Of a DNA stretch of 9,705 nt, positions 1 through 6,899 are shown piece by piece. Under the pieces are notes generated by a model that saw nothing but the letters and a program-made list of their open reading frames with translations, was not told the DNA's origin and did no database searches. Within the stretch, counting starts at the first letter, position 1. Every line of letters starts with the position of its first letter. The position numbers were made by a program, and so were the translations under genes. Origin of the DNA: an uncultured Nitrospinaceae bacterium (GTDB lineage: Bacteria > Nitrospinota > Nitrospinia > Nitrospinales > VA-1); assembly GCA_913043155.1 (NCBI GenBank), contig CAJWLY010000047.1, positions 1-9,705 on the forward strand, given 5' to 3'.

Positions 1-279
1 ATCGGATCCGGTCGTCTTTGCCGGAAAATCCGATAAAAAGAAGACCGCCTCCGCTATTTGCGATTTTCTTTCAGCGGTAAATAAGTCCGGGCGCAAAAGA
101 TCACGTACCAGAGGCTTGACCAAGTGAACGTCACGCACAAGTTCCCCCGGGTCAATTTCCGTCACCTTCCAGCCGTAACTATAAACCACTAACGCAAGAA
201 GGATAAGGAACAGAAACCGGGTTTTCGCATAAAAGGGGCGTTCAAGGGAAGGATGGTGTGGCGGTGGCGTGTCTATCAT
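1..279 (-). CDS. N-terminus of a probable PhnE-like (phosphonate-type) ABC transporter permease, cut by the window edge
   Basis: Only the first 93 residues are present and the frame stays open to base 1. The protein starts with a proline- and histidine-rich cytoplasmic stretch (about residues 1-20), followed by one hydrophobic segment (about 22-36, FLFLILLALVVYSYGW) and then a polar region containing VTEIDPGELVRD and LVRDLLRPDLF. That hydrophobic segment followed by a 'GW.VTEI....L' and 'LLRPDL' pattern resembles, from memory, the N-terminal part of PhnE-type permeases that import phosphonate or phosphate-like anions. The permease domain itself, with its EAA loop, lies outside the window, so the assignment is tentative. 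ATG at 279 is the only start, because an in-frame stop lies shortly upstream. No clear Shine-Dalgarno sequence precedes it. It begins 35 bases after the DUF4149 gene and probably shares its transcript. An unrelated single-pass membrane protein is the alternative. Confidence 0.5.
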   Translation of the reverse strand, partial: MIDTPPPHHPSLERPFYAKTRFLFLILLALVVYSYGWKVTEIDPGELVRDVHLVKPLVRDLLRPDLFTAERKSQIAEAVFFLSDFPAKTTGSD

Positions 280-314
280 GGAGAAAAGGTATTATTTTTA
301 GAATTCTCAGAACA

Positions 315-779
315 TTACAGTTGGAGCCCTGCAGCACTCAACCACAATAAACCGAGCCCGGCCAACAGAACCGCTCCGTTCAATTTGACGGCAAGGGAAT
401 GCAAGGTTTTGAATTGGAGTTCTAGAGATTTCCGTTCCTCGGAAGACGCGGCAGATTTTATCCTGGCTTTCAGGTCGCGGGCTTTCGGGCTCACAATCAA
501 CCCCGCAGGGAACAGTCCGGCCATCATCACAAGCAGAAAAACTAATTTCATCCCTACGGGAGCTTGCGCACCCACCAGCAGCGTCACCAAAATCAGAACA
601 GCGCAGACATACCCGATCAAATAATATCTGGGGAAAATAACGCCCACTACCTCCCCAGCCTTTTCCCGGTCAAGCATTTTGAAGACCGCCGGCGCGGCAA
701 AAAACGAGAAAAACACGATACTGCCGATCCAGCAGACGAGGCTTGAAATATAGATAAAATGAATCAGGTTTGTGAACAT
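315..779 (-). CDS. DUF4149 / TMEM205-like small integral membrane protein
   Basis: A 154-residue protein with four hydrophobic segments at about residues 5-28, 52-71, 77-96 and 130-150, and a charged loop at 98-126 (KARDLKARIKSAASSEERKS). The pattern fits the DUF4149 (TMEM205-like) family: an N-terminal helix with a glycine and FF followed by a proline (IGSIVFFSFFAAPAVF), the FPRYY motif at 49-53, and an LH...LN motif near 126-134 before the last helix. No biochemical role is firmly established for bacterial members, so none is claimed here. It should reside in the inner membrane. ATG at 779 is supported by GGAGG eight bases upstream. The gene follows pyrF by 75 bases and precedes the PhnE-like permease by 35 bases, so the three are probably co-transcribed, with no obvious functional link. 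Confidence 0.8.
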   Translation of the reverse strand: MFTNLIHFIYISSLVCWIGSIVFFSFFAAPAVFKMLDREKAGEVVGVIFPRYYLIGYVCAVLILVTLLVGAQAPVGMKLVFLLVMMAGLFPAGLIVSPKARDLKARIKSAASSEERKSLELQFKTLHSLAVKLNGAVLLAGLGLLWLSAAGLQL

Positions 780-787
780 ACAGGACG

Positions 788-792
788 CCTCC
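788..792 (-). promoter_or_regulatory. Ribosome binding site of the DUF4149 gene
   Basis: GGAGG on the minus strand, eight bases before the ATG at 779. It fixes the start of the membrane protein. Confidence 0.7.
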
Positions 793-854
793 GCTTCCTC
801 ATAACATGCATCTCCATAACGCTGGGATTCTCCACATCAATGGACGAATTTTCC

Positions 855-1586
855 CTACGAAGACATGGCGGTCAATTCAATTTCGTCGATGATTTTCCGG
901 GCGGCTCCAGTAGGGTCATCCGCGTCCCTGATGGGACGACCCACGACTATGAGATCGGCGCCGCGGGAAATGGCATCTTTGGGGGTCACAATGCGGCTCT
1001 GGTCATCCACCTTCACTACACCCCATGACGGCCGAATACCGGGAACCACTGCTTTAAAGTTGGGACCATAGGATTTTTTGATGTCCGCTACCTCTTCGCC
1101 CGAGCAAACCACCCCGGCACACCCTGATTTTTGGGCCATACCCGCCCGGTCAAGCACCAGCTGATTCAAGCTGAGTCCACTCCGGTAGCCGAGCCGTGAA
1201 AGCTCCGATTCCGACAAGCTGGTGAGCACCGTAACCGCCAATACCTGTATTCCGGTTTCACTCACTTCAGCCGCTGTTTTCAAAATCGATTCCCCGTCAC
1301 CAGCATGCACGGTGATGAACCGGACCCCATATGTCGAAGCCGCCCGCAAAGCAGCGCTAACCGTAACCGGAATATCGTGTAATTTGAGATCAAGAAAAAT
1401 AGATGCCGAACTGTTGTCCCGCACCACCTTGAGAATATCGGGCCCTTCCTTGACAAACAACTCAAGCCCTACCTTGAAACAGCCGACCGTGTCGCCCAGC
1501 AGGCGAACATACTTTTCCGCCTTCTTGCGCCCGGAAACATCCAGCGCAAAGATGAGCCGATCCTTTGCCGGTACCGATAAATTCAC
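855..1586 (-). CDS. pyrF: Orotidine 5'-phosphate decarboxylase (PyrF)
   Basis: Catalyses decarboxylation of OMP to UMP, the last step of de novo pyrimidine synthesis, in the cytoplasm as a TIM-barrel dimer. From the GTG at 1586 the product has 243 residues, the usual length for bacterial PyrF. Visible motifs in order: LIFALDV (11-17, first barrel strand with Asp16), FKVGLELF (37-44, Lys38), the catalytic D-x-K-x-x-D signature LDLKLHDIP (Asp66, Lys68, Asp71), TVHAGDG (92-98), LAVTVLTS (116-123), VVPGIRP (180-186) and VVGRPI (214-219), where Arg217 contacts the phosphate. The open frame runs 69 codons further upstream to a GTG at 1793. That extension matches nothing in the family and homology begins just after GTG 1586, so I place the start there. 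The Shine-Dalgarno sequence before it is weak. GTG at 1586 versus a nearby start is uncertain, but the function is not. Confidence 0.93.
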   Translation of the reverse strand: MNLSVPAKDRLIFALDVSGRKKAEKYVRLLGDTVGCFKVGLELFVKEGPDILKVVRDNSSASIFLDLKLHDIPVTVSAALRAASTYGVRFITVHAGDGESILKTAAEVSETGIQVLAVTVLTSLSESELSRLGYRSGLSLNQLVLDRAGMAQKSGCAGVVCSGEEVADIKKSYGPNFKAVVPGIRPSWGVVKVDDQSRIVTPKDAISRGADLIVVGRPIRDADDPTGAARKIIDEIELTAMSS

Positions 1587-1880
1587 TTGAGTTTCAACGA
1601 TGAAATGATTGCTGTCACGGAGAACATTAAGACTGCCCCAAAAACAATGCAGGCTTATTCCTGCAGAGCATACACTATCCCAGATCAAAGGGAAACGAGG
1701 TCCGGGCAAAGGAAAATCTTGAATTACCTCGTCGAATTCCTTGCCCAATTCGTCAATGCGCAGGCCGGGTAGAATAGTAACCTCGGGTGTCACTCCAAAC
1801 CCGGCACGAATCTAAACCAAGAAAAGAGTGGCGACCGTCAGCTTTCATCTGGTCTTGGGCTATGGAGCCGATTATTTGCC
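1587..1880 (-). other. Leader or spacer between the YusI-like gene and pyrF
   Basis: These 294 bases have no recognised gene. The pyrF frame stays open back to a TAG near 1815, with a possible GTG at 1793, encoding text such as VTPEVTILPGLRIDELG that I cannot assign. It may be a decayed gene end or chance. A 14-codon open frame (ATG at 1671 to TAA at 1627, MLCRNKPALFLGQS) overlaps the hairpin at 1648-1665. A TATGCT hexamer lies at 1672-1667, but I see no good -35 partner. A GGCT/AGCC mini-hairpin at 1858-1869 follows the YusI-like stop and lacks a minus-strand T-tract. The region could be a pyrF leader or just spacer. Confidence 0.4.
1648..1665 (-). terminator. Weak terminator- or attenuator-like hairpin upstream of pyrF
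   Basis: On the minus strand, TGCAGG and CCTGCA form a perfect 6-bp stem around the loop AATAAG. The stem is followed immediately by TTGTTTTTGGGG, an interrupted T-tract. The element lies about 60 bases before the pyrF GTG. The short stem and broken T-run make it a weak terminator at best. It could end transcripts from the YusI-like gene or attenuate pyrF. Confidence 0.25.
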
Positions 1881-2225
1881 CTAGAGCCAGACCTCCTTAA
1901 ACTCGTTCTCATCAAATCCCACGGTGACCCGGCTCCCGTCCACGGCAACCGGTCTTTTGACCAGCCTGCCGTTTCCGGACAATAGCGTAATAGCTTGGGC
2001 CTCGGTCATCCTTCCAACCTTGTCTTTTATTTTGAGTTTTTTGTATTGCTCGCCACTGGTATTGAATAGTTTCTTAATTCCCTTCACCTTGATCGCCTGC
2101 CTGAGAACCGTTTTTGGGGGTGGAGTCTCGGTGATATCGATTTCATCGTACAAAACTCCGGATGCATCTAGAAATTTTTTAGCTTTCCGGCAGGTCCCGC
2201 ATTTGTTGTAGGAATATAGCTTCAT
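1881..2225 (-). CDS. ArsC/Spx-family glutaredoxin-like protein, YusI type
   Basis: A 114-residue thioredoxin-fold protein of the arsenate reductase-related glutaredoxin family (COG1393). The N-terminus KLYSYNKCGTCRKAKKFL carries a CxxC pair at Cys9 and Cys12, and the rest matches the layout of Bacillus subtilis YusI as I recall it: FNTSG at 54-58, a KDKV..M segment at 68-73, then VKRPV (89-93), DG..VTVGF and the C-terminal EFKEVW. The conserved KRP before the last strands is typical of this family. True arsenate reductase activity cannot be claimed; YusI-like proteins are uncharacterised, and Spx itself is an RNA polymerase regulator. The frame can be extended by one TTG codon to 2228, but I prefer the ATG at 2225 because AAGGAG lies nine bases upstream. 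The gene is divergent from smc, and pyrF lies 294 bases downstream. Confidence 0.85.
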   Translation of the reverse strand: MKLYSYNKCGTCRKAKKFLDASGVLYDEIDITETPPPKTVLRQAIKVKGIKKLFNTSGEQYKKLKIKDKVGRMTEAQAITLLSGNGRLVKRPVAVDGSRVTVGFDENEFKEVWL

Positions 2226-2234
2226 CAAATCAAT

Positions 2235-2240
2235 CTCCTT
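2235..2240 (-). promoter_or_regulatory. Ribosome binding site of the YusI-like gene
   Basis: AAGGAG on the minus strand, nine bases before ATG 2225 and six before the alternative TTG at 2228. The spacing permits both starts; ATG is preferred as the stronger codon. Confidence 0.65.
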
Positions 2241-2358
2241 TAACTATCGGTCAAAACCACGCAAATTTTCATCTGTTCTATGATAAGTCAGAAGGCTCTC
2301 TCCACGCCGAAAAAGCCGTTTTCAAATACCTGCCCCCAGTTCCAAACTTATCGGAAAT

Positions 2359-2381
2359 ACCACCAGATATAGTGGTCCACT
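2359..2381. repeat. Small overlapping inverted repeats in the divergent intergenic region
   Basis: ACCAC (2359-2363) and GTGGT (2372-2376) form an inverted repeat with an 8-base spacer. AGTGG T CCACT (2371-2381) is an 11-base palindrome that shares the middle GTGG. The element lies between the divergent YusI-like and smc genes, about 36 bases upstream of the proposed smc -35 box. It may be an operator or be coincidental; it is too small to decide by eye. Confidence 0.3.
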
Positions 2382-2416
2382 GTAATTCTATCCCCTAGAA
2401 ATGGTGTAATTTCTCC

Positions 2417-2445
2417 TTTACAACCCCTTTTGCATAGGCTAATCT
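2417..2445 (+). promoter_or_regulatory. Candidate sigma-70-type promoter of smc
   Basis: TTTACA (2417-2422) matches the TTGACA -35 consensus at five of six positions. It is followed by a 17-base spacer and TAATCT (2440-2445), a weak -10 that keeps the key T, A and final T. A start near 2452 would give a leader of about 50 bases before the smc ATG. The rest of the 2229-2502 intergenic region shows no gene or RNA that I recognise. Confidence 0.35.
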
Positions 2446-2490
2446 TCCTTATGTGGCAGGAAGTCAAAGTGTCTTGAAACATCAGGAGAT

Positions 2491-2495
2491 AGGGG
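2491..2495 (+). promoter_or_regulatory. Ribosome binding site of smc
   Basis: AGGGG lies seven bases before ATG 2503. A stronger AGGAG sits slightly further away at 2484-2488. Either supports this start, which also gives the canonical SMC N-terminus. Confidence 0.55.
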
Positions 2496-2502
2496 TACCC
2501 AC

Positions 2503-5500
2503 ATGCAGTTAAAAAGCCTTGAATTAGACGGGTTCAAATCCTTTGTCGATACGACCCATATCGATTTCACCTCCGGCTTCACCGCCATTGTGGGGCCAAA
2601 CGGATGTGGGAAAAGCAACGTCTCCGATGCTATCCGTTGGGTGATTGGGGAACAAAGTTCAAAGTCCCTTCGCGGAACGCGATCCGTCGATCTCATATTC
2701 AACGGCAGCGCATCCCGTAAACCAGTGAACCGGGCCGAAATCTCCCTGACTCTGGACCATGTGCCTCCGGGAATTCGTATCGCCAACGTATCCAACATCT
2801 CCGAGGAAGTGAAAATCACCCGATGCTATCACCGCTCGGGTGAGAGCGAATTTTATATCAACCAGGTGCCGTGTCGGCTGAAAGATATCACCGACTTTCT
2901 GCTTGATGTGGGAATCAGCCCCAAGGTACTGACGGTAATCGAACAGGGGCATATTCAAGACATTATCGTCTCCAAGCCGGAAAACCGGCGCATTCTGATT
3001 GAAGAAGCGGCTGGGATATTAAAATTCAAGCACCGGAAAAACGAAGCTCTGCGTAAGCTGGATGCGTCGATGCAAAATCTAGAACGCATCACCGACATCG
3101 TTCAGGAGCTGGGCCGTCGCACCGAATCCTTGAAGCGTCAGGCCGCCAAGGCAGAACGATACAAAAAATACCAGGCCGAAATTAAGGAACTTTCTCTGAA
3201 ATTGTTTGCCCGGAAAATCCGCCAATACCAGGTCGATCTAGAAACCATCGAGAAGGCGTTTACAACTCAAACCGGACAGAAAACGGAGTGGAACGCAAGA
3301 GCTTCTTCCCTGGATAATCAAATCTCCCAATTGAATCTTGAAATCGAGGAGGCCCTACGCCTTCTACATGAAAAAAAAGACCGGGTGCACCAACTGGCCA
3401 GCCAGATCAGCGCAAGTGAGCACACCATCGAATTGAAAAAAGCGCAGATTGATCAGAGCGAAATAGACATCCGTACCGCAACAGAAAATATCACCCACCT
3501 GCACAAGGAAATTGCCGATCAAGTCGCGCAAACAGAAGAACAGCGCAGCCAACTGGGAACCCTTTCTGAAGAAATCGACTCAGAAGACAAAAACCTCGCC
3601 GAACACACCCGGGTGCTTGAGGAAGAACGTAAAACCTTGATCGACCTTACTGATAAGGTCAAGGCGGGAGAAACACAGGTCCTCGAACTGCTCCACCGCA
3701 TCTCCCAAAAAAAATCAGATACAACCGCGCTTGAAACCCGACAGGAAAGTTCGGTCCACCGGGATGAAAAACTGAAAGCGGAACAGGAAGAAACCCGCGC
3801 TCAGGCAGAAGAAGTCCGGCGCATCTTGAATAAAACAAAGGCTCTCGTTCAGGAAAAATCCGCCCGACTTGAAGAACTCAGGGAACAACGAGAAGCTCGG
3901 CAACAAAAAACTCTGGGACAACGGGACCAACTGCAATCGGAGACCGACCGACTTGCCTCGCTCAAGGAAGAGTATCTCTCTCAATCCTCTCTTCTGTCAT
4001 CGCTCAAGGAATTGCGCGGTAAGTTTGAAGGATTTCAGGACGGGGTTAAATCGCTGATGACACAAAATGCAAACGGCGGAACCCTGACCGGACTTCGCGA
4101 GGTGCTGGCTGACGTTCTCAAAACTCCCGCTGAATACGAAACGGCAATCACTACCGCGTTGGGCGAAAAACTGCAGAGCGTCATCGTCAATTCCTACGAC
4201 GACTCCCTCGAGGCTATCACCTATTTAAAAGAACATTCTTCGGGCCGTGGTTCTTTTATCCCCATGAATATGAAACCTGCCGACATTCCACCGGCCCACT
4301 TGAACGGCAACTCCGGCATTGTGGGAAGGGCCAGCGACTTCGTGGAATGCGCAGAAGAGTACCGGAAAGTTATCGAACTGTTGCTCCGCAATGTGGTTCT
4401 CGTGACCGATCTACCAACCGCCGTTCAGGTTTTTCAAAAATCTGACTTTAACGGAACGGTTGTCACGCGTAACGGTGAGATGATCGATTCTCAGGGAATG
4501 GTTTTCGGTGGATCCGCCCAAAAGGATTCGTCCAACCTACTCTCACAAAACAGGGAAATGGACGAACTCTCTGCCAGAATCAAACATCTGCAAAACAAAG
4601 TGGAATCGGCCCAGGGCGTCAAAGATAAAAACAGAAAAGTGCTGGACGAGATGGAAGTCGCGTTGGAGGAGGCTGGGCGAGCCGCTCACGAAGCGGAAAT
4701 CGCACTGAATAACAGCCGAAACAAGCAGGAAGAGCAACAGAAAGAGCAGGAACGGTTGGAAGAAAAGCTCTCCACGCTGGAATACGAACGGGGCACCGGA
4801 CGACAGGAAATCGACGAACTGGATGTACGCAGAAAATCGCTGACCCACGAACTGGAGACCACAGAAAGCAAAAAAGCTCTAGAGGAAGAGTCACTTGATA
4901 CGCTGCGTCGCGAATTAGAGTCCTGCCGTCAGAAACTGGAAGAGCAGTCTTCCTCGATCGCTAGCATCAAGGTGCATATCGCTTCATTAAAAGGTAAACG
5001 GGAAAATACGCTGACCGAAATCAATCGGCTCGACCTTCAACAGAAAAATCATCGCCACCAGATCGAAAAACGAGAAAACGATAAAATTACAAGCCAAGGA
5101 AAAATCGATGAAACCCGGCTAACCATTGATTCCATCGAAAAAGAAATTCTTGAGAGCGCCCGCAACAAGGATAGATTGGAAGGAGAAGCAGTCCACAACG
5201 AAGAGGAACTCACGGGAAAGGAAGAGTCCGTCAAGCAAATGGAAAAGGAGACGAAAGACCTCGCCCGTAAAATTCAAGAGCTCACCGAAACGATTTCAAA
5301 AATTGAACTCAAGCGGTCAGAAATCAAGATCCAGATGGCTCACATCGAGGAACGTACCTTCGAAGATTTCAACGTGACGCTTCCCGAACTGCTGAATCAT
5401 CCTCCCGAGGAGTTCGATACCCAGGAAGTTGACGAGTCCATACGCACTTTGAAAGAGAAGGTCGGCCGCATGGGCGAGGTGAACCTGGCTGCCTTGTCAG

Positions 5501-6063
5501 ATTTCCAGAAAACCAACGAGCGCTATACGTTCTTGAAAACCCAGCAGGAAGATTTGGCGGAATCAATCCGTCTTCTCCACGAAACGATAGAACGAATCAA
5601 TCGCACCACAAAGCAAAGGTTCCTGGACACCTTCGAACAGGTCAATGAAAATTTTAAGGAAGTGTTCGCCCGCCTGTTCCGTGGAGGCAAAGCCGAGCTC
5701 TCGCTCATTGACGAATCCAATCCGCTCGAGTCAGGAATCGAGATCAGCGCCAACCCCATGGGCAAACGTATGCAGAATCTCACCCTGCTTTCCGGCGGTG
5801 AAAAAGCCATGACCGCAATTGCCCTCATATTTTCCGTCTTCAGAGTACGACCCAGTCCATTCTGCCTGCTCGACGAGGTCGACGCCCCCCTTGATGAGGC
5901 CAACGTGGTCCGCTTTCAGGAAATGCTCAAGGAGATGGGGGGCAATACCCAGTTTATCCTCATCACGCATAATCAGAAGACCATGTCCTTTGCCGATGTG
6001 CTTTACGGCATCACCATGGAAGAACGCGGCGTGTCCAAGGCTGTATCGGTAAACCTGAATTAA
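2503..6063 (+). CDS. smc: Chromosome segregation/condensation ATPase SMC
   Basis: A 1186-residue protein, the normal length for bacterial SMC. It forms homodimers that, with ScpA and ScpB, load on DNA, extrude loops and organise and segregate the nucleoid. The N-terminal half-head starts LKSLELDGFKSF and has the Walker A motif GPNGCGKSN (31-39) and Q-loop GEQSS (Gln51). A long charged coiled coil follows (about 165-505), then the hinge (about 510-672), beginning GFQDGVKSL and ending VFGGSAQ. A second coiled coil spans about 680-1010. The C-terminal half-head holds the signature LSGGEKAM (about 1096-1103), Walker B FCLLDE (about 1120-1125), the D-loop DAPLDEAN and the switch histidine in LITHNQ. 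No frameshift or missing residue is apparent. The gene stands alone on its strand here; scpA and scpB are not in the window. The coiled-coil arms are unambiguously SMC rather than RecN, Rad50 or MukB by length and motif set. Confidence 0.98.
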   Translation: MQLKSLELDGFKSFVDTTHIDFTSGFTAIVGPNGCGKSNVSDAIRWVIGEQSSKSLRGTRSVDLIFNGSASRKPVNRAEISLTLDHVPPGIRIANVSNISEEVKITRCYHRSGESEFYINQVPCRLKDITDFLLDVGISPKVLTVIEQGHIQDIIVSKPENRRILIEEAAGILKFKHRKNEALRKLDASMQNLERITDIVQELGRRTESLKRQAAKAERYKKYQAEIKELSLKLFARKIRQYQVDLETIEKAFTTQTGQKTEWNARASSLDNQISQLNLEIEEALRLLHEKKDRVHQLASQISASEHTIELKKAQIDQSEIDIRTATENITHLHKEIADQVAQTEEQRSQLGTLSEEIDSEDKNLAEHTRVLEEERKTLIDLTDKVKAGETQVLELLHRISQKKSDTTALETRQESSVHRDEKLKAEQEETRAQAEEVRRILNKTKALVQEKSARLEELREQREARQQKTLGQRDQLQSETDRLASLKEEYLSQSSLLSSLKELRGKFEGFQDGVKSLMTQNANGGTLTGLREVLADVLKTPAEYETAITTALGEKLQSVIVNSYDDSLEAITYLKEHSSGRGSFIPMNMKPADIPPAHLNGNSGIVGRASDFVECAEEYRKVIELLLRNVVLVTDLPTAVQVFQKSDFNGTVVTRNGEMIDSQGMVFGGSAQKDSSNLLSQNREMDELSARIKHLQNKVESAQGVKDKNRKVLDEMEVALEEAGRAAHEAEIALNNSRNKQEEQQKEQERLEEKLSTLEYERGTGRQEIDELDVRRKSLTHELETTESKKALEEESLDTLRRELESCRQKLEEQSSSIASIKVHIASLKGKRENTLTEINRLDLQQKNHRHQIEKRENDKITSQGKIDETRLTIDSIEKEILESARNKDRLEGEAVHNEEELTGKEESVKQMEKETKDLARKIQELTETISKIELKRSEIKIQMAHIEERTFEDFNVTLPELLNHPPEEFDTQEVDESIRTLKEKVGRMGEVNLAALSDFQKTNERYTFLKTQQEDLAESIRLLHETIERINRTTKQRFLDTFEQVNENFKEVFARLFRGGKAELSLIDESNPLESGIEISANPMGKRMQNLTLLSGGEKAMTAIALIFSVFRVRPSPFCLLDEVDAPLDEANVVRFQEMLKEMGGNTQFILITHNQKTMSFADVLYGITMEERGVSKAVSVNLN

Positions 6064-6201
6064 TTCCTCTTTTTTCCTATCCCCTAAAAAAAATCCGGTC
6101 TCCAAAAACAAAGTTTCTATGTGGGGCGAGTATTTGTTTGATCTTCAACTAAACAACAGATTGGCTCCGTACACCGCTCAACAGTTCAGGCGGGGCTATT
6201 G

Positions 6202-6897
6202 CTATACCGTCAAATGACGGTTTATAATTTCTTCGCCCAAGTTTTCCATACTCCCCGACGCAACGTTTCGCCCTTTATCAAGAATACAAAAATGTTTAGC
6301 CACGCGTCGGGCAAAAGGAAGCTTTTGTTCAACGAGCAAAATGGTGAGTCCCTTCTCCTTATTCAGGCGAATAATGATATCTCCAATTTCATGCACAATG
6401 TTTGGTTGAATACCTTCTGTGGGCTCATCCAGAATCAATAGTTTGGGATTGAGGGCCAAGGCCCTTCCTATTGCCAACTGCTGCTGCTGACCTCCAGACA
6501 GGTCTCCTCCCCGGCGATTCAGCATTTGTTTTAACACTGGAAATATTTCAAAAACTAATTCAGGGATTTCGTTTAGCCCATCGCTTCGTGCGAGAAGTCC
6601 TACGCGGAGGTTTTCTTCCACGCTCAGTTGAGTGAAAATCTCCCGGCCTTGCGGCACATAACCAATACCTTGTTGCGCTCTCAATTCTGCCGGTTTGCTT
6701 GATAGCTCATTAACCTCAAAAAATATAGAACCCGAAGCAACGGGTAAAAGCCCCATAACAGCTTTGAGCAGGGTTGTTTTACCAACCCCGTTTCTGCCCA
6801 TCAGACAGGTACAGGAACCGGACGGCACTTCCAAATCAACATCCCAAAGAGTATGGCTCTCTCCATAAAACTGGTTCACTCCATCAACTTTTAACAC
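6202..6897 (-). CDS. urtE: Urea ABC transporter ATP-binding subunit UrtE
   Basis: One of the two cytoplasmic ATPases that power the urea importer, pairing with UrtD under the UrtB-UrtC channel. From the GTG at 6897 it has 231 residues, starting MLKVDGVNQFYGESHTLW as UrtE proteins do. Motifs: Walker A GRNGVGKTT (34-42), Q-loop in YVPQGREIF (Gln83), signature LSGGQQQQLAIGRAL (133-147), Walker B LLILDEPTEGIQPN (153-166), and the VEQ in place of a switch histidine (Gln191), as is usual in LivF-like ATPases. The EGIQPNIV and VEQKLPFARRVA stretches and the RHLTV tail separate it from generic LivF. A longer frame begins at TTG 6903, overlapping the urtD stop. AGGGAG ends directly at that TTG but lies six bases before GTG 6897, so GTG is preferred. 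It is last in the operon. Confidence 0.95.
   Translation of the reverse strand: MLKVDGVNQFYGESHTLWDVDLEVPSGSCTCLMGRNGVGKTTLLKAVMGLLPVASGSIFFEVNELSSKPAELRAQQGIGYVPQGREIFTQLSVEENLRVGLLARSDGLNEIPELVFEIFPVLKQMLNRRGGDLSGGQQQQLAIGRALALNPKLLILDEPTEGIQPNIVHEIGDIIIRLNKEKGLTILLVEQKLPFARRVAKHFCILDKGRNVASGSMENLGEEIINRHLTV
6206..6221 (+). terminator. Hairpin at the urtE 3' end, possible weak terminator for smc transcripts
   Basis: ACCGTC and GACGGT make a perfect 6-bp stem with an AAAT loop, followed on the plus strand by TTATAATTT. It lies about 140 bases after the smc stop, inside the last codons of the convergent urtE. The T-rich side is on the plus strand, so if it terminates anything it would be smc read-through. 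The U-tract is interrupted, and the codon constraint of urtE may account for the sequence. Confidence 0.25.
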
Positions 6898-6899
6898 CG

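Noticed and set aside
253..624. Plus-strand open frame of 123 codons opposite the DUF4149 gene
   Set aside because: It lies antisense to a well-supported membrane protein gene, has no family motif, and has no convincing ribosome binding site.
759..1028. Plus-strand open frame of 89 codons across the pyrF end
   Set aside because: It is antisense to conserved pyrF codons and its product has no recognisable pattern.
1881..2225. Naming the thioredoxin-fold gene arsC as a working arsenate reductase
   Set aside because: It matches YusI-type relatives better, and no arsenic-resistance partners are nearby.
2229..2502. tRNA or other structured RNA in the divergent intergenic region
   Set aside because: I saw no cloverleaf arms, TTC loop or long stem; only short inverted repeats are present.
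2439..2819. Minus-strand open frame of 126 codons over the smc start
   Set aside because: It is the mirror of the smc ATPase head; the sense frame carries Walker A and the SMC N-terminus.
5731..6111. Minus-strand open frame of 126 codons over the smc 3' end
   Set aside because: It is antisense to the SMC signature and Walker B region, which explain the codon bias.
6199..6441. Plus-strand open frame of 80 codons after smc
   Set aside because: It is antisense to the conserved C-terminal part of urtE and has no domain signature.
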